A stretch of DNA of 64,000 bases from DASRDR01 sp963812945 [NCBI: uncultured Candidatus Rokubacteria bacterium] (GCA_963812945.1 CAWEXD010000008.1:558001-622000); one strand, 5' to 3'. Numbered from the stretch's first letter, positions 47,947-55,737 are shown. Notes: generated by a model not told the origin, from the letters alone. A program made the numbers and translations.

Positions 47947-48377
47947 TCGAGATCCGTCCCCCGCGCCCGGGCGATCAGCGCGCGTGCGCCGAGCTGGCGG
48001 CGCTCGTCATCGGCCCGGACCGCGCGGGCCCGTTCGTCAAGGCGCACCTCGAGATGCACCACCTGATCGTCGTGGAGGCGGAGGACACGGTGGTCGGACT
48101 CGGCGCCTACCGCACGGACTGGTTCCAGTGCACGTTCGTCTCCCTGGTGGTCGTAGAGGAGCGGTATCGGCGGCGGGGCATTGCGCGCGAGCTCTTTCGC
48201 ACGATCGAGGCGGTCTCCCCGACGCCGCGTATCTTCTCGTCCGTGGAGGAGACGAACGGGCCGGCCATCCGCATGCACACCGCCCTCGGGTTCGCGCCGA
48301 GCGGCCACATCGACAACCTGCCGCAGGGGACGCGGGAGCTCCTCTTCTACCGCCGCGTCCCGCCCCGCCGGATCTAG
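47937..48377 (+). CDS. GNAT family N-acetyltransferase
   Basis: 146 residues. The acetyl-CoA pyrophosphate loop is VVVEERYRRRGIARELFRTI (about 62-81), preceded by HLIVVEAEDTVVGLGAYRTD (motif D/A strands) and followed by EETNGPAIRMHTALGFAPSG (motif B). The substrate is unknown. ATG 47937 lies inside the 3' end of the glycosyltransferase, so the genes are coupled. A role in modifying an envelope sugar or a small molecule is possible. Confidence 0.82.
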   Translation: MAVIEIRPPRPGDQRACAELAALVIGPDRAGPFVKAHLEMHHLIVVEAEDTVVGLGAYRTDWFQCTFVSLVVVEERYRRRGIARELFRTIEAVSPTPRIFSSVEETNGPAIRMHTALGFAPSGHIDNLPQGTRELLFYRRVPPRRI

Positions 48378-48824
48378 ATGCGCGCGCGACGGCCCGGTCC
48401 GCCCGTGCCCCGCGGCACCGGTCGGCCGCGCCGGGACCGGCGCACGATGCGGCGGGGCGGGGAGGGGGCGGCGGGGGAGCTGAACCGGGTGGTGAGCGGC
48501 TGGCCGGGAGTCCGGATCACGCCGATGTTTGGCCGGTTCGGCTACTTCTTCGGCGAGCGGCTGTTCGGCTGCTACCCGATCCAGCCTCGCGCCCACGACC
48601 TCTGGGTTCGTCTGTCGAGGCACGATCAGGCGCGCGCCCTCGCGACCTCAGGGGTGCGGCCCCACCGGCGGTTCGCGGGCCGGGGCTGGATCGAGTGCGA
48701 CGTCCCCGAGCCCGAGGCCGTGCCCCGGGCGCTGCGCTGGCTCCGGCGCGCGTACGAGCACGCCACCCGCGCGCCGGCCGACGATACTGACGATCGTATG
48801 GACGCGGGTCATCACGCCGATTAG
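48378..48824 (+). CDS. TfoX N-terminal-domain-like protein
   Basis: A 148-residue frame starting right after the GNAT stop. The first 35 residues are arginine- and proline-rich and may not be translated. The fold region reads VRITPMFGRFGYFFGERLFG, then HDLWVRLSRHDQARALATSG and RGWIECDVPEPEAVPRALRW, matching the pattern of TfoX/Sxy N-domain or YjbR-like proteins. The role is unknown, and no competence gene is nearby. Confidence 0.55.
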   Translation: MRARRPGPPVPRGTGRPRRDRRTMRRGGEGAAGELNRVVSGWPGVRITPMFGRFGYFFGERLFGCYPIQPRAHDLWVRLSRHDQARALATSGVRPHRRFAGRGWIECDVPEPEAVPRALRWLRRAYEHATRAPADDTDDRMDAGHHAD

Positions 48825-48833
48825 CATGAGGCC

Positions 48834-49040
48834 ATGAGCAAGGCGCGTCGCATCACGGCGAACCTTCCGGAGGAGCTCCTGCGGGACGCCATGGAGGTGA
48901 GCGGCAAGGGCATCACCGACACGCTCGTCGCGGGGCTCCAGCTCGTCCGGCAAAGCCGGGCCCACGACCGGGCGATGGCGCTCCGGGGCAAGGTCAGGCT
49001 CCACATCGACCTGGACGAGTCGCGTGAGCGGCGTCGTTGA
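48834..49040 (+). CDS. vapB: VapB-type antitoxin
   Basis: A 68-residue protein with a ribbon-helix-helix-like start (SKARRITANLPEELLRDAME) and a C-terminal toxin-binding tail (LRGKVRLHIDLDESRERR), typical of antitoxins paired with PIN toxins. The 3' end overlaps the GTG of the toxin gene by 17 nt. It should bind both its own promoter and the toxin. The toxin partner is frameshifted. Confidence 0.78.
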   Translation: MSKARRITANLPEELLRDAMEVSGKGITDTLVAGLQLVRQSRAHDRAMALRGKVRLHIDLDESRERRR

Positions 49041-49406
49041 CACCTCGGCCTGGATCGATTTCTTCGCCGGCCGGGCCGTGCCCTCGCTGGAGGAGGCCCT
49101 CGCCCATGGGAGCGCGTCCTGCCGCCTCTGGTCGTGGCGGAGCTGCTGAGCGGAGCCAGCCGACCAAGAGACCGCGACTCCATCGTCGGGCTGATGCGGG
49201 AGCTCCTGCTGCACGAGACCCCGCTCGGCCACTGGCTGCGGGTCGGCGACCTTCGCCGGCGACTTCGAGACCGGGGGTTGGCCGTGTCGACACCCGATGC
49301 CCATGTGGCCCAGTGCGCCCTGGACCGAGACGCGGTGCTCCTGTCCCGCGACAGGGTGTTCGCGCGGATCGCGGCCATCGCGAAGCTGCGGCTGAGGACC
49401 TCGTGA
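49024..49406 (+). pseudogene. vapC: VapC PIN-domain toxin, frameshifted
   Basis: GTG 49024 begins VSGVVDTSAWIDFFAGR, the PIN opening with the first catalytic Asp, and stays open through LEEALAHG. After about 49112 this frame reaches a TGA at 49147. The frame one step over continues correctly as VLPPLVVAELLSGASRPRDR (second acidic residue), STPDAHVAQCALDRDAVLLS (third acidic site) and RVFARIAAI to the stop at 49406. A single missing base near 49112-49116 explains this. The toxin is probably inactive, unless the shift is an assembly error or is read through. Confidence 0.8.
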
Positions 49407-49431
49407 TCCCGCGCCGGATCCGGCGGACGCC

Positions 49432-51549
49432 GTGACACGCGGGACGCACGCCTCGGTCTGCCCCCACGACTGCCCCTCCGCCTGCGCGCTCGAGGTGACG
49501 ACCGAGGACGGACGGATCGTCGACGTGGCCGGCGACCGGGCGCATCCCTTCACGCGGGGCGTGATCTGCGGCAAGGTCCACGACTACGCCGAGCGCGTCT
49601 ACTCCCCGCTCCGCGTGCTCCGCCCGATGCGGCGCGTGGGCCCGAAGGGGGCCGCCGAGTTCGAGCCCATCTCCTGGGACGACGCGATCGAGGAGATCGC
49701 CCACCGGTTCACCCGGGTGGCCGCCCAGTGGGGTCCCGAGGCCATCCTGCCGTTCTCGTACGCGGGAACGCTCGGCCGCATCCAGTACCATGCCGGCCAC
49801 CCGTTCTTCCACGCGCTCGGGGCCAGCCAGCTCGATCGGACCATCTGCGTGTCGACCGCCTACGCCGGGTGGCAGGCGACACTCGGCACGGTCGCCGGGA
49901 ACGACGCCGAGCAGATGGTGGGCGCCGACCTCGTGATCCTCTGGGGGATCAACGCCGCCTACACCCACATCAACCTGATGACGCTGGTCAAGGACGCGCG
50001 GGCACGAGGGGCGCACATCGTCTGCATCGACCCCTACCGGACCCGGACGGCCAAGCAAGCGGACGAGCACCTCATGATCCGTTCCGGCACGGACGGGGCC
50101 CTCGCGCTCGGCATGATGCACGTGCTCATCCGGGAGGACCTCCTGGACCACGGCTACATCGCCCGCGCGACGCTCGGGTTCGAGGCCCTGCGGGAGCATG
50201 TGAGCGCCTACCCGCCCGAGCGCGTGGCGGCGATCACGGGGCTGCCCGCGGGCCGGATCGTCGACCTGGCGCGGCGCTATGGACGGACGCGGTCCGCTTA
50301 CATCCGCGTGGGCATCGGGCTCTCGCGGCACGAGAACGGCGGCATGACCTGCCGGACCATCGCGTGCCTGCCCGCGCTGACCGGCGCCTATGCCCACCCG
50401 CACGGCGGCGCGCTCCTTGGCAGCTCGGGCGCCTTCGGCTCGGGGGGCGAAACGGTCCTCGAGCGGCGCGATCTCCTCCCGTCGCCACCGCCGCGCTCGA
50501 TCAACATGATCCAGCTGGGACGGGCGCTGACGGATCGGGACCTCCGGCCGCCCGTGATGGCGCTCTACGTGTACAACTCGAACCCGGCGGCGGTCTGCCC
50601 GAACTCGAGCCTCGTGCTGGAGGGGCTCGCCCGCGAGGATCTCTTCACCGTCGTGCACGAGCAGGTCCAGACGGACACGGCCGACTACGCGGATCTCGTC
50701 CTTCCGGCGACCACCAGCATGGAGCACCTCGACGTCTACCGGTCCTTCGGCCACCTCTACCTCCAGCTGGCGGAGCCGGTGGTCGCGCCTCTGGGAGAGG
50801 CCCGGTCGAACTGGGAGGTGTTCGGCCAGCTCGCCCGCGCGATGGGGATGCGCGACCGGCACTACGCGACGCCGCTCCCGGAGCTGATCGACGCCTATCT
50901 CCGCGGCGCCGGGCCGGTGGCCGAGGGCGTGACCCATGAGCGACTTCAGGCCGAGCGCTCGGCGCGGCTCGCCGTCCCCCGGCCGTTCCTGCCGTTCGCC
51001 GACGGCGCGCCCACGCCTTCGGGGCGCGTGGAGTTCTACGCGGAGGCACTGCTCGCGCGGGGGCTGCCTGCCTTGCCCACCTACGTTCCGCTCCGGGAGA
51101 GCCGGGACAACCCGGTCGTCGGGACGCGCTACCCGCTTCGCTGCCACGTCCCGCCGAACCGGTTCTTCCTGAACTCGTCGTTCAGCCAGTCCACGCTCCT
51201 CCGAGTGCGCCAGGGCGGCCCCACCGTGCTCGTCCATCCCGACGACGCGGCGACCCGGCAGATCGAATCGGGAGCTCTGGTCGCCCTCGCCAACGACCGG
51301 GGCCGGGCGCTCTTCACCGCGGTCCTGTCGGACGACACACCGCCCGGGCAGGTGGTCGTCGAGGGCATCTGGTGGCACAAGTTCATGCCGGGGGGCCGGG
51401 GGGTCAACGTCCTCACGTCCGATGGTCTCGCCGACATGGGTGGGGGCCCGGCGTTCCACTCGACGATGGTGGAGATGTTCCCAGCTGACCCATCGGAGGC
51501 AACCTTCTCCGGGCATGCCCAGCACGAGGCCCCACGAATCACGGAATGA
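49432..51549 (+). CDS. molybdopterin-dependent oxidoreductase with [4Fe-4S] site
   Basis: A 705-residue member of the DMSO reductase superfamily. The N-terminal cluster ligands are in VCPHDCPSACALEV and GVICGKVHDY. The cofactor domains show PISWDDAIEEIAHRF, VGADLVILWGINAAYTHINL and IVCIDPYRTRTAKQADEHL. QVQTDTADYADLVLPATTSM and a C-terminal beta-barrel (VLVHPDDAATRQIESGALVA) follow. No Tat signal is visible, so it is probably cytoplasmic. The substrate is unknown; relatives include formate dehydrogenase-like and thiosulfate/polysulfide-type enzymes. The start is GTG 49432. Confidence 0.88.
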   Translation: MTRGTHASVCPHDCPSACALEVTTEDGRIVDVAGDRAHPFTRGVICGKVHDYAERVYSPLRVLRPMRRVGPKGAAEFEPISWDDAIEEIAHRFTRVAAQWGPEAILPFSYAGTLGRIQYHAGHPFFHALGASQLDRTICVSTAYAGWQATLGTVAGNDAEQMVGADLVILWGINAAYTHINLMTLVKDARARGAHIVCIDPYRTRTAKQADEHLMIRSGTDGALALGMMHVLIREDLLDHGYIARATLGFEALREHVSAYPPERVAAITGLPAGRIVDLARRYGRTRSAYIRVGIGLSRHENGGMTCRTIACLPALTGAYAHPHGGALLGSSGAFGSGGETVLERRDLLPSPPPRSINMIQLGRALTDRDLRPPVMALYVYNSNPAAVCPNSSLVLEGLAREDLFTVVHEQVQTDTADYADLVLPATTSMEHLDVYRSFGHLYLQLAEPVVAPLGEARSNWEVFGQLARAMGMRDRHYATPLPELIDAYLRGAGPVAEGVTHERLQAERSARLAVPRPFLPFADGAPTPSGRVEFYAEALLARGLPALPTYVPLRESRDNPVVGTRYPLRCHVPPNRFFLNSSFSQSTLLRVRQGGPTVLVHPDDAATRQIESGALVALANDRGRALFTAVLSDDTPPGQVVVEGIWWHKFMPGGRGVNVLTSDGLADMGGGPAFHSTMVEMFPADPSEATFSGHAQHEAPRITE

Positions 51550-51614
51550 CCCCGAATGGGGCTCCCGGGGGTTCGCCACGGTTCGGTCCTGGCTCATCCT
51601 GGCTCGAAGCAAGA

Positions 51615-51656
51615 TTGACGTAAAGCATTGATTCTATGGGTGCGTCTGATTATTCC
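51615..51656 (+). promoter_or_regulatory. possible promoter before the sigma factor gene
   Basis: A locally A+T-rich patch contains TTGATT (51628-51633) and TATTCC (51651-51656) with a 17-nt spacer, and a TTGACG at 51615. An ECF-type GGAAC element was not seen. Weak evidence. Confidence 0.25.
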
Positions 51657-51725
51657 ACTGCGCACTGTCCAAGCGGGGCCTCGGAGGCTTTTCACGCAAC
51701 GGGGGTTGCGGGGTCTTCATTCGTG

Positions 51726-52253
51726 ATGAGCGACCGGAGCTTCGAGGCTCTGATGGCCGACCACCATGCCGAAATCTATCGATACGTCCTCCGGGTGACG
51801 GGGCGGCGGCAGGACGCCGACGACCTCTCGCAGGAGACGTTCCTGCGCGCGTTCCGGGCCCACCGGGCGCTGCCACCCGACGCCAACCAGCGAGCCTGGC
51901 TCTTCGCCATCGCGACGAACCTCACCCGGAACCACTTCCGCTCCCAGAAGCGGCGCCGGGTCGCCTACGCGGCGGTCGTGACGGAGACCCGGGATGTTGA
52001 CGAGGACCGACCGGACGGAATGAGCATCTCCCGGGAGATCGGGGCCGCCGTGGACCAGGTGGTCTCGGGTCTCCCGCTCCGGCAGCGTCTGGCCTTCCTC
52101 CAGCGGAAGGTCCACGGGCTCGACTACGACGCGATTGGCCAGAGCCTCCAGTGCTCGGCGGAGACGGCCCGAGCTCACGTATTCCAGGCCCTCCGCAAGG
52201 TCCGCCGCGCCCTCGAGGGTCGCGAGCTGATCGGGAAGGAGTTCGTGGCGTGA
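51726..52253 (+). CDS. RNA polymerase sigma factor, ECF type
   Basis: A 175-residue two-domain sigma factor. Sigma-2 is in DHHAEIYRYVLRVTGRRQDA and DLSQETFLRAFRAHRAL (core binding and -10 recognition), with NQRAWLFAIATNLTRNHFRS. Sigma-4 is in LPLRQRLAFLQRKVHGLDYD and IGQSLQCSAETARAHVFQAL. The start at ATG 51726 fits the family; the longer frame from 51636 adds 30 unrelated residues. The stop overlaps the GTG of the next gene, which encodes an anti-sigma zinc-finger domain fused to DNA repair modules, so the two are a sigma/anti-sigma pair. Confidence 0.9.
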   Translation: MSDRSFEALMADHHAEIYRYVLRVTGRRQDADDLSQETFLRAFRAHRALPPDANQRAWLFAIATNLTRNHFRSQKRRRVAYAAVVTETRDVDEDRPDGMSISREIGAAVDQVVSGLPLRQRLAFLQRKVHGLDYDAIGQSLQCSAETARAHVFQALRKVRRALEGRELIGKEFVA

Positions 52254-53224
52254 AGACGAGGCCGGAGGGCTGCAGGGCGATCGAGCCGGACCTGGTCGCC
52301 GCGGCGATCGGCGAATCGGACCCCATCGCCGAGGGGCGAGTGACCGCGCACGTTGCGAAGTGCGAGCCGTGCCGGACCGATCATGCCGGCTACCGCGCAA
52401 TCGACCGCGAGCTCGGGCGGATGCAGGCGGCGCCCGTCGACTCCCAGGGTGCGCTCCGGTCGCGGGAGCGGCTGGAAGCACGGCTCGGCGACATCCGGAG
52501 CCGGATCGTGTCCTATCGGGTCTTCGACTCCTCGCTGGGGCCAATCCTGCTGGCGCACTCGGAGCAGGGCGTGGTGCTTCTCGAGTACCTGCGCGGGTCC
52601 GCCGATCTCGCGGCCTCGCGCCTTGCCCGCATGCGGGGGATCGAGGCGGTCGAGGACGATGGCGCGGCCGAGGGGCTCTACCGGGACTTCCTGGCGTACG
52701 TGGAGGGGCGGGCGCAGCGGCTGCCGTGGTCGCTCGATCTCCGACTGGCCCGGAGCCCGTTCCAGCGGAAGGTGCTCGAGCACACGGCCCAGATCCCGTA
52801 CGGCGCAGTCGTCTCGTACAAGCGGCTGGCGAGCGACCTCGGGCAGCCGCGCGCCGTGCGCGCCGTGGCGCAGGCGCTCCGCTGGAACCCGGTTCCGATC
52901 GCGATCCCGTGCCACCGCGTGGTCGGAGCCAGCGGGCTCCTCACGGGGTACGCCGGCGGCGAGACCACCCGGAAGCGGCAGCTCCTCAGCACCGAGGGCG
53001 TGCCCATGGTGCCGGCGCACGAGGACTTCGCGATCGCGCGCGGGGCGATGTACATCATCGCACCCGGGGACAGCGAGTACTGCATCCCGAGCTGCGCGTC
53101 CACGGAGACGCTCCAGTCCGGGCTTCTGACGTACTTCGGCTCCCGGATCCGCGCCGAGGCGGCGGGACACAATCCCTGCACGACGTGCCGGCCCGACCTC
53201 CACCCGCTCCACGAGGTCGCCTGA
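52250..53224 (+). CDS. anti-sigma zinc finger - O6-alkylguanine-DNA alkyltransferase - Ada-type Zn(Cys)4 fusion
   Basis: 324 residues in three parts. (1) Residues 1-55 carry an HxxxCxxC zinc-binding anti-sigma motif (H34, C38, C41 in TAHVAKCEPCR), the ZAS motif of ECF partners. (2) Residues about 87-255 are a full O6-alkylguanine-DNA alkyltransferase: ARSPFQRKVLEHTAQIPYG, the helix-turn-helix with arginine finger (QPRAVRAVAQAL), and the acceptor cysteine C221 in IAIPCHRVVG. (3) Residues about 265-318 hold C278-x3-C282 ... C310-x2-C313, in EYCIPSCAST and AGHNPCTTCRPD. Their spacing is nearly that of the methyl-phosphotriester-sensing zinc site of E. coli Ada (C38, C42, C69, C72). The AraC domain of Ada is absent. 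Inferred role: alkyl transfer to C278 or C221 changes the protein and frees the sigma factor encoded upstream. GTG 52250 overlaps the sigma stop. Confidence 0.88.
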   Translation: MKTRPEGCRAIEPDLVAAAIGESDPIAEGRVTAHVAKCEPCRTDHAGYRAIDRELGRMQAAPVDSQGALRSRERLEARLGDIRSRIVSYRVFDSSLGPILLAHSEQGVVLLEYLRGSADLAASRLARMRGIEAVEDDGAAEGLYRDFLAYVEGRAQRLPWSLDLRLARSPFQRKVLEHTAQIPYGAVVSYKRLASDLGQPRAVRAVAQALRWNPVPIAIPCHRVVGASGLLTGYAGGETTRKRQLLSTEGVPMVPAHEDFAIARGAMYIIAPGDSEYCIPSCASTETLQSGLLTYFGSRIRAEAAGHNPCTTCRPDLHPLHEVA

Positions 53225-54144
53225 CGACCGGCACCGTACCGCATTCTGCCGTTCCGGCGGACGAGGTCCTGTTTCCAGGCTTCCGCCGCGAGCGTCTCCG
53301 GACGCGCGAGACGGACATTCATGCCGTCGTGGGTGGCCAGGGGCCGCCGGTGCTCCTCCTCCACGGGTATCCCCAGACGCACGCGTGCTGGCACCGGATC
53401 GCACCGGCGCTGGCGTCCCGCTTCACGGTGGTCTGCCCGGACCTCCGCGGCTACGGAGACAGCGGGTGCCCGCCCTCGGACCCGGAGCACCGCGCGTACG
53501 CCAAGCGGGCCATGGCGCAGGATCAGGTCGAGGTGATGGCGCAGCTCGGATTCCAGCGTTTCGCCGTGGTCGGCCACGACCGGGGTGGGCGCGTCGCGTA
53601 CCGGCTGGCGCTCGACCGGCCGGAGCGGGTGACGCGCCTGGCCGTGCTGGACATCGTTCCGACCCTGGAGACCTGGGCGCGGATGGACCGGAGCGGCGGC
53701 CTGGCGTCCTACCACTGGCTCTTCCTGGCGCAGCCCGCCGATCTGCCCGAGCGCCTGATCGGCGCCGACCCGGACTACTTCCTCCGGTGGACGCTCCGGA
53801 GTTGGGCCGAGCGGCCCGACTCGTTCGACGCCCGGGCGCTCGCCGAGTACCAGCGAGCGTTCCGGGACCCGGCGGTCATCCACGCCACCTGCGAGGACTA
53901 CCGGGCCGGGGCCACCGTCGACCTGCGGGACGACGCGGCCGACCGGGACCACCGCCGGATCACCTGCCCGGTCCTTGCCCTCTGGGGCGTGCGCCGGCCG
54001 TCGGGCCGCGAGTGGGACCCGATCGCGATCTGGCGCGACTGGGCGAGTGACGTCCGCGGCCAGGCGATCCGGTGCGGCCACTTCCTGCCGGAGGAAGCCC
54101 CCACGGAGACCCTCGCCGCCCTCGAGCCGTTCCTCGCCGCGTAG
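53221..54144 (+). CDS. haloacetate dehalogenase-like alpha/beta hydrolase
   Basis: About 300 residues, closely patterned on fluoroacetate dehalogenases. The nucleophile aspartate is in VVGHDRGGRVAYRLALDRP, followed by RVTRLAVLDIVPT and the halide/cap block YHWLFLAQPADLPERLIGAD. The catalytic His is in RCGHFLPEEAP. It hydrolyses the carbon-halogen bond of haloacetates. The start is unclear: CTG 53221 overlaps the preceding stop (CTGA), CTG 53269 matches the family N-terminus (MFxGF pattern), and GTG 53185 would overlap upstream coding sequence by 40 nt. No ATG fits. Its position after an alkylation sensor is suggestive, because haloacids are alkylating agents. Confidence 0.83.
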   Translation: MTTGTVPHSAVPADEVLFPGFRRERLRTRETDIHAVVGGQGPPVLLLHGYPQTHACWHRIAPALASRFTVVCPDLRGYGDSGCPPSDPEHRAYAKRAMAQDQVEVMAQLGFQRFAVVGHDRGGRVAYRLALDRPERVTRLAVLDIVPTLETWARMDRSGGLASYHWLFLAQPADLPERLIGADPDYFLRWTLRSWAERPDSFDARALAEYQRAFRDPAVIHATCEDYRAGATVDLRDDAADRDHRRITCPVLALWGVRRPSGREWDPIAIWRDWASDVRGQAIRCGHFLPEEAPTETLAALEPFLAA

Positions 54145-54230
54145 CCGGCTCCCTCCCGGGCTTTCCTGACCCTCCGGCCGTTTCACACGGCCTCCCTCAC
54201 GGTGTCTCAACAGGCAGGAGGAGGCCGGAC

Positions 54231-54611
54231 ATGCTGACTACCGCACTCATGGTTCTGACGATGTTCTCGCCCGTCCTCGTGGTTCTGGCGCTGTTGGCCC
54301 TCGCCGCCTGGCGGGACCGTCGCCGGGAGGCGATGATCGCGCGTCAGATCGGTCTCACCGATGCCATCGCCGATCAGCTCGGTGCGATCGTGGCGCCCGT
54401 CGTGACGAAGCCCCTTGGGCGGCCGTGGCGGGTGGACATCCACGTGCCGGTTGGCCGGCCCGCGACGGTGAGCCGCATCGTGGGCATCGCGCACGACACC
54501 CTGACGCGGATGGGCGCCGGGCGGTACGAGCTGGTCCTCACCCCGGACCCGGTGTCGGCCGGTCCGCTGGCGCCCGCGCCCCGTTCCGCGCGGCGGCTCC
54601 AGGCTGCGTGA
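54231..54611 (+). CDS. hypothetical single-helix membrane protein
   Basis: A 126-residue protein from ATG 54231, with AGGAGGAGG upstream. Residues 3-27 are one hydrophobic helix (TTALMVLTMFSPVLVVLALL), then a charged soluble domain with GLTDAIADQLGAIVAPVVTK and VDIHVPVGRPATVSRIVGIA. No family is recognised. The stop overlaps the next small gene (GTGA), so the pair are co-translated. Confidence 0.65.
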   Translation: MLTTALMVLTMFSPVLVVLALLALAAWRDRRREAMIARQIGLTDAIADQLGAIVAPVVTKPLGRPWRVDIHVPVGRPATVSRIVGIAHDTLTRMGAGRYELVLTPDPVSAGPLAPAPRSARRLQAA

Positions 54612-54835
54612 GGGCTGCCATGCTGAATCTGATGCTCGTGACTGGACTCGGGGTCGCGATCGCCGGGGTGTTCCAGACCACCGCCCGGCGGCAGCGCCGA
54701 CGCGCGTCGGCCGTGGCGCTGCTCCAAGAGGGGATGGCAGGATTCAAGGGCGACGACGCCGCGGCGGTTCGCGCGGAGTTCCGGCGGAGCGGCGTCTTCC
54801 TGCCGGAGCGGCGGCACCCCGGCGGATTCGCGTAG
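54608..54835 (+). CDS. hypothetical small membrane protein
   Basis: 75 residues from GTG 54608 (ATG 54620 is also possible). One hydrophobic N-terminal helix (MLNLMLVTGLGVAIAGVFQT) is followed by a basic stretch and a short acidic/basic tail (LLQEGMAGFKGDDAAAVRAE). Not recognised. It is coupled to the preceding gene and ends before a strong terminator. Confidence 0.6.
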   Translation: MRAAMLNLMLVTGLGVAIAGVFQTTARRQRRRASAVALLQEGMAGFKGDDAAAVRAEFRRSGVFLPERRHPGGFA

Positions 54836-54859
54836 GCCGGATCCGGGAGACGGAGATGA

Positions 54860-54897
54860 CGGGCGGGCCGCCGCGCGCGGCTCGCCCGCGCTCTTTT
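54860..54897 (+). terminator. rho-independent terminator after the small membrane-protein genes
   Basis: A 12-bp G+C-rich stem (54860-54871 with 54877-54888, one G-T pair) is followed within six bases by TTTT. It ends the rightward unit and faces the convergent protease gene. Confidence 0.75.
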
Positions 54898-54910
54898 CCG
54901 GGCGGCTGGA

Positions 54911-55660
54911 TCAGGAGGTCACCTCGGTCCCCGGCGGGAGACTGTAGAGGCGCCGCATCATGCGGACCACGTTCGGCGTGATGGTCAGCACGCAGCAGGT
55001 CGACCGCATCAGCCCGCTCTTGACGTGGCCCGCGAAGCCGAGGCAGTGGCCGATCTCGTGTCGTAGCGTCGCGCGGACCGCCGATTCGCCGAGAGAAGCC
55101 AGGCTCTCGTCCAGGACGATCGCGCACCGCCGGATCTCGCCGCTCGGGAGCACCTCCGGTAGCTCGAGGCGCCGGGCCGGGACACCCGTGGCACGTACCT
55201 GTCTGAGAAGGCGCGCCCCCGTTCCCTGGCGCCCCTGGAAGTACGGGTCAGCGAGCCCGATCGTGGTCCCGGGCAGGTCGTCCGCCGCGAAGAAGATGCC
55301 GCTCTGCGGCACCTTCCTCGTGGGGCCCAGAGGCTGGTAGAGGGACGCCCCCACCCCGAGGGGCCCCTCCCATGCCCGGGCCTCTGCGGCGAGGATGTGA
55401 TCGAGCTCCGGGTCCCCGGTGACGTGGATCGGGATCGGCGTCACCCAGCGACCGGTGCGCCCGCCGAAGAAGGCGGCATTGTGATCGTAGAGAAAGCGGT
55501 CCCGCAACCCGAGGGTGACGTTCCGCTTGCCCTGGGCGGCCTGCTGGTCCACCGTCCCCTGGGGCCCCGTCGCCCCGCTGGAACTGCCGCCGCAGCCCGC
55601 CACCAGCTGCGCCGCCAGGCCGACCGCCACCGCTCCCGCCAACGCGACTGTCCGTGTCAT
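54911..55660 (-). CDS. zinc-metalloprotease-like lipoprotein
   Basis: 249 residues. The N-terminus ends in a lipobox-like LVAGCGG, so the mature protein is probably lipid-anchored. Near the C-terminus HEIGHCLGFAGH is a perfect HExxHxxGxxH metzincin zinc site, followed by KSGLMRS with the Met of a Met-turn. The middle (PIPIHVTGDPELDHILAAEA) resembles the strand region before the active helix in matrixin-like proteases. The substrate is unknown, and no dedicated inhibitor or partner is adjacent. Confidence 0.8.
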   Translation of the reverse strand: MTRTVALAGAVAVGLAAQLVAGCGGSSSGATGPQGTVDQQAAQGKRNVTLGLRDRFLYDHNAAFFGGRTGRWVTPIPIHVTGDPELDHILAAEARAWEGPLGVGASLYQPLGPTRKVPQSGIFFAADDLPGTTIGLADPYFQGRQGTGARLLRQVRATGVPARRLELPEVLPSGEIRRCAIVLDESLASLGESAVRATLRHEIGHCLGFAGHVKSGLMRSTCCVLTITPNVVRMMRRLYSLPPGTEVTS

Positions 55661-55737
55661 GGGCCCCCCAGGGGAGCGAAGTTGGCAACGTGGCGAACAC
55701 CGTAGAGACCTGGATGTCCCCTGTAAGAGCGCATCGA

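Noticed and set aside
48994-51612. 872-codon open frame on the minus strand opposite the molybdopterin oxidoreductase
   Set aside because: Shadow frame of a well-supported gene; no motifs.
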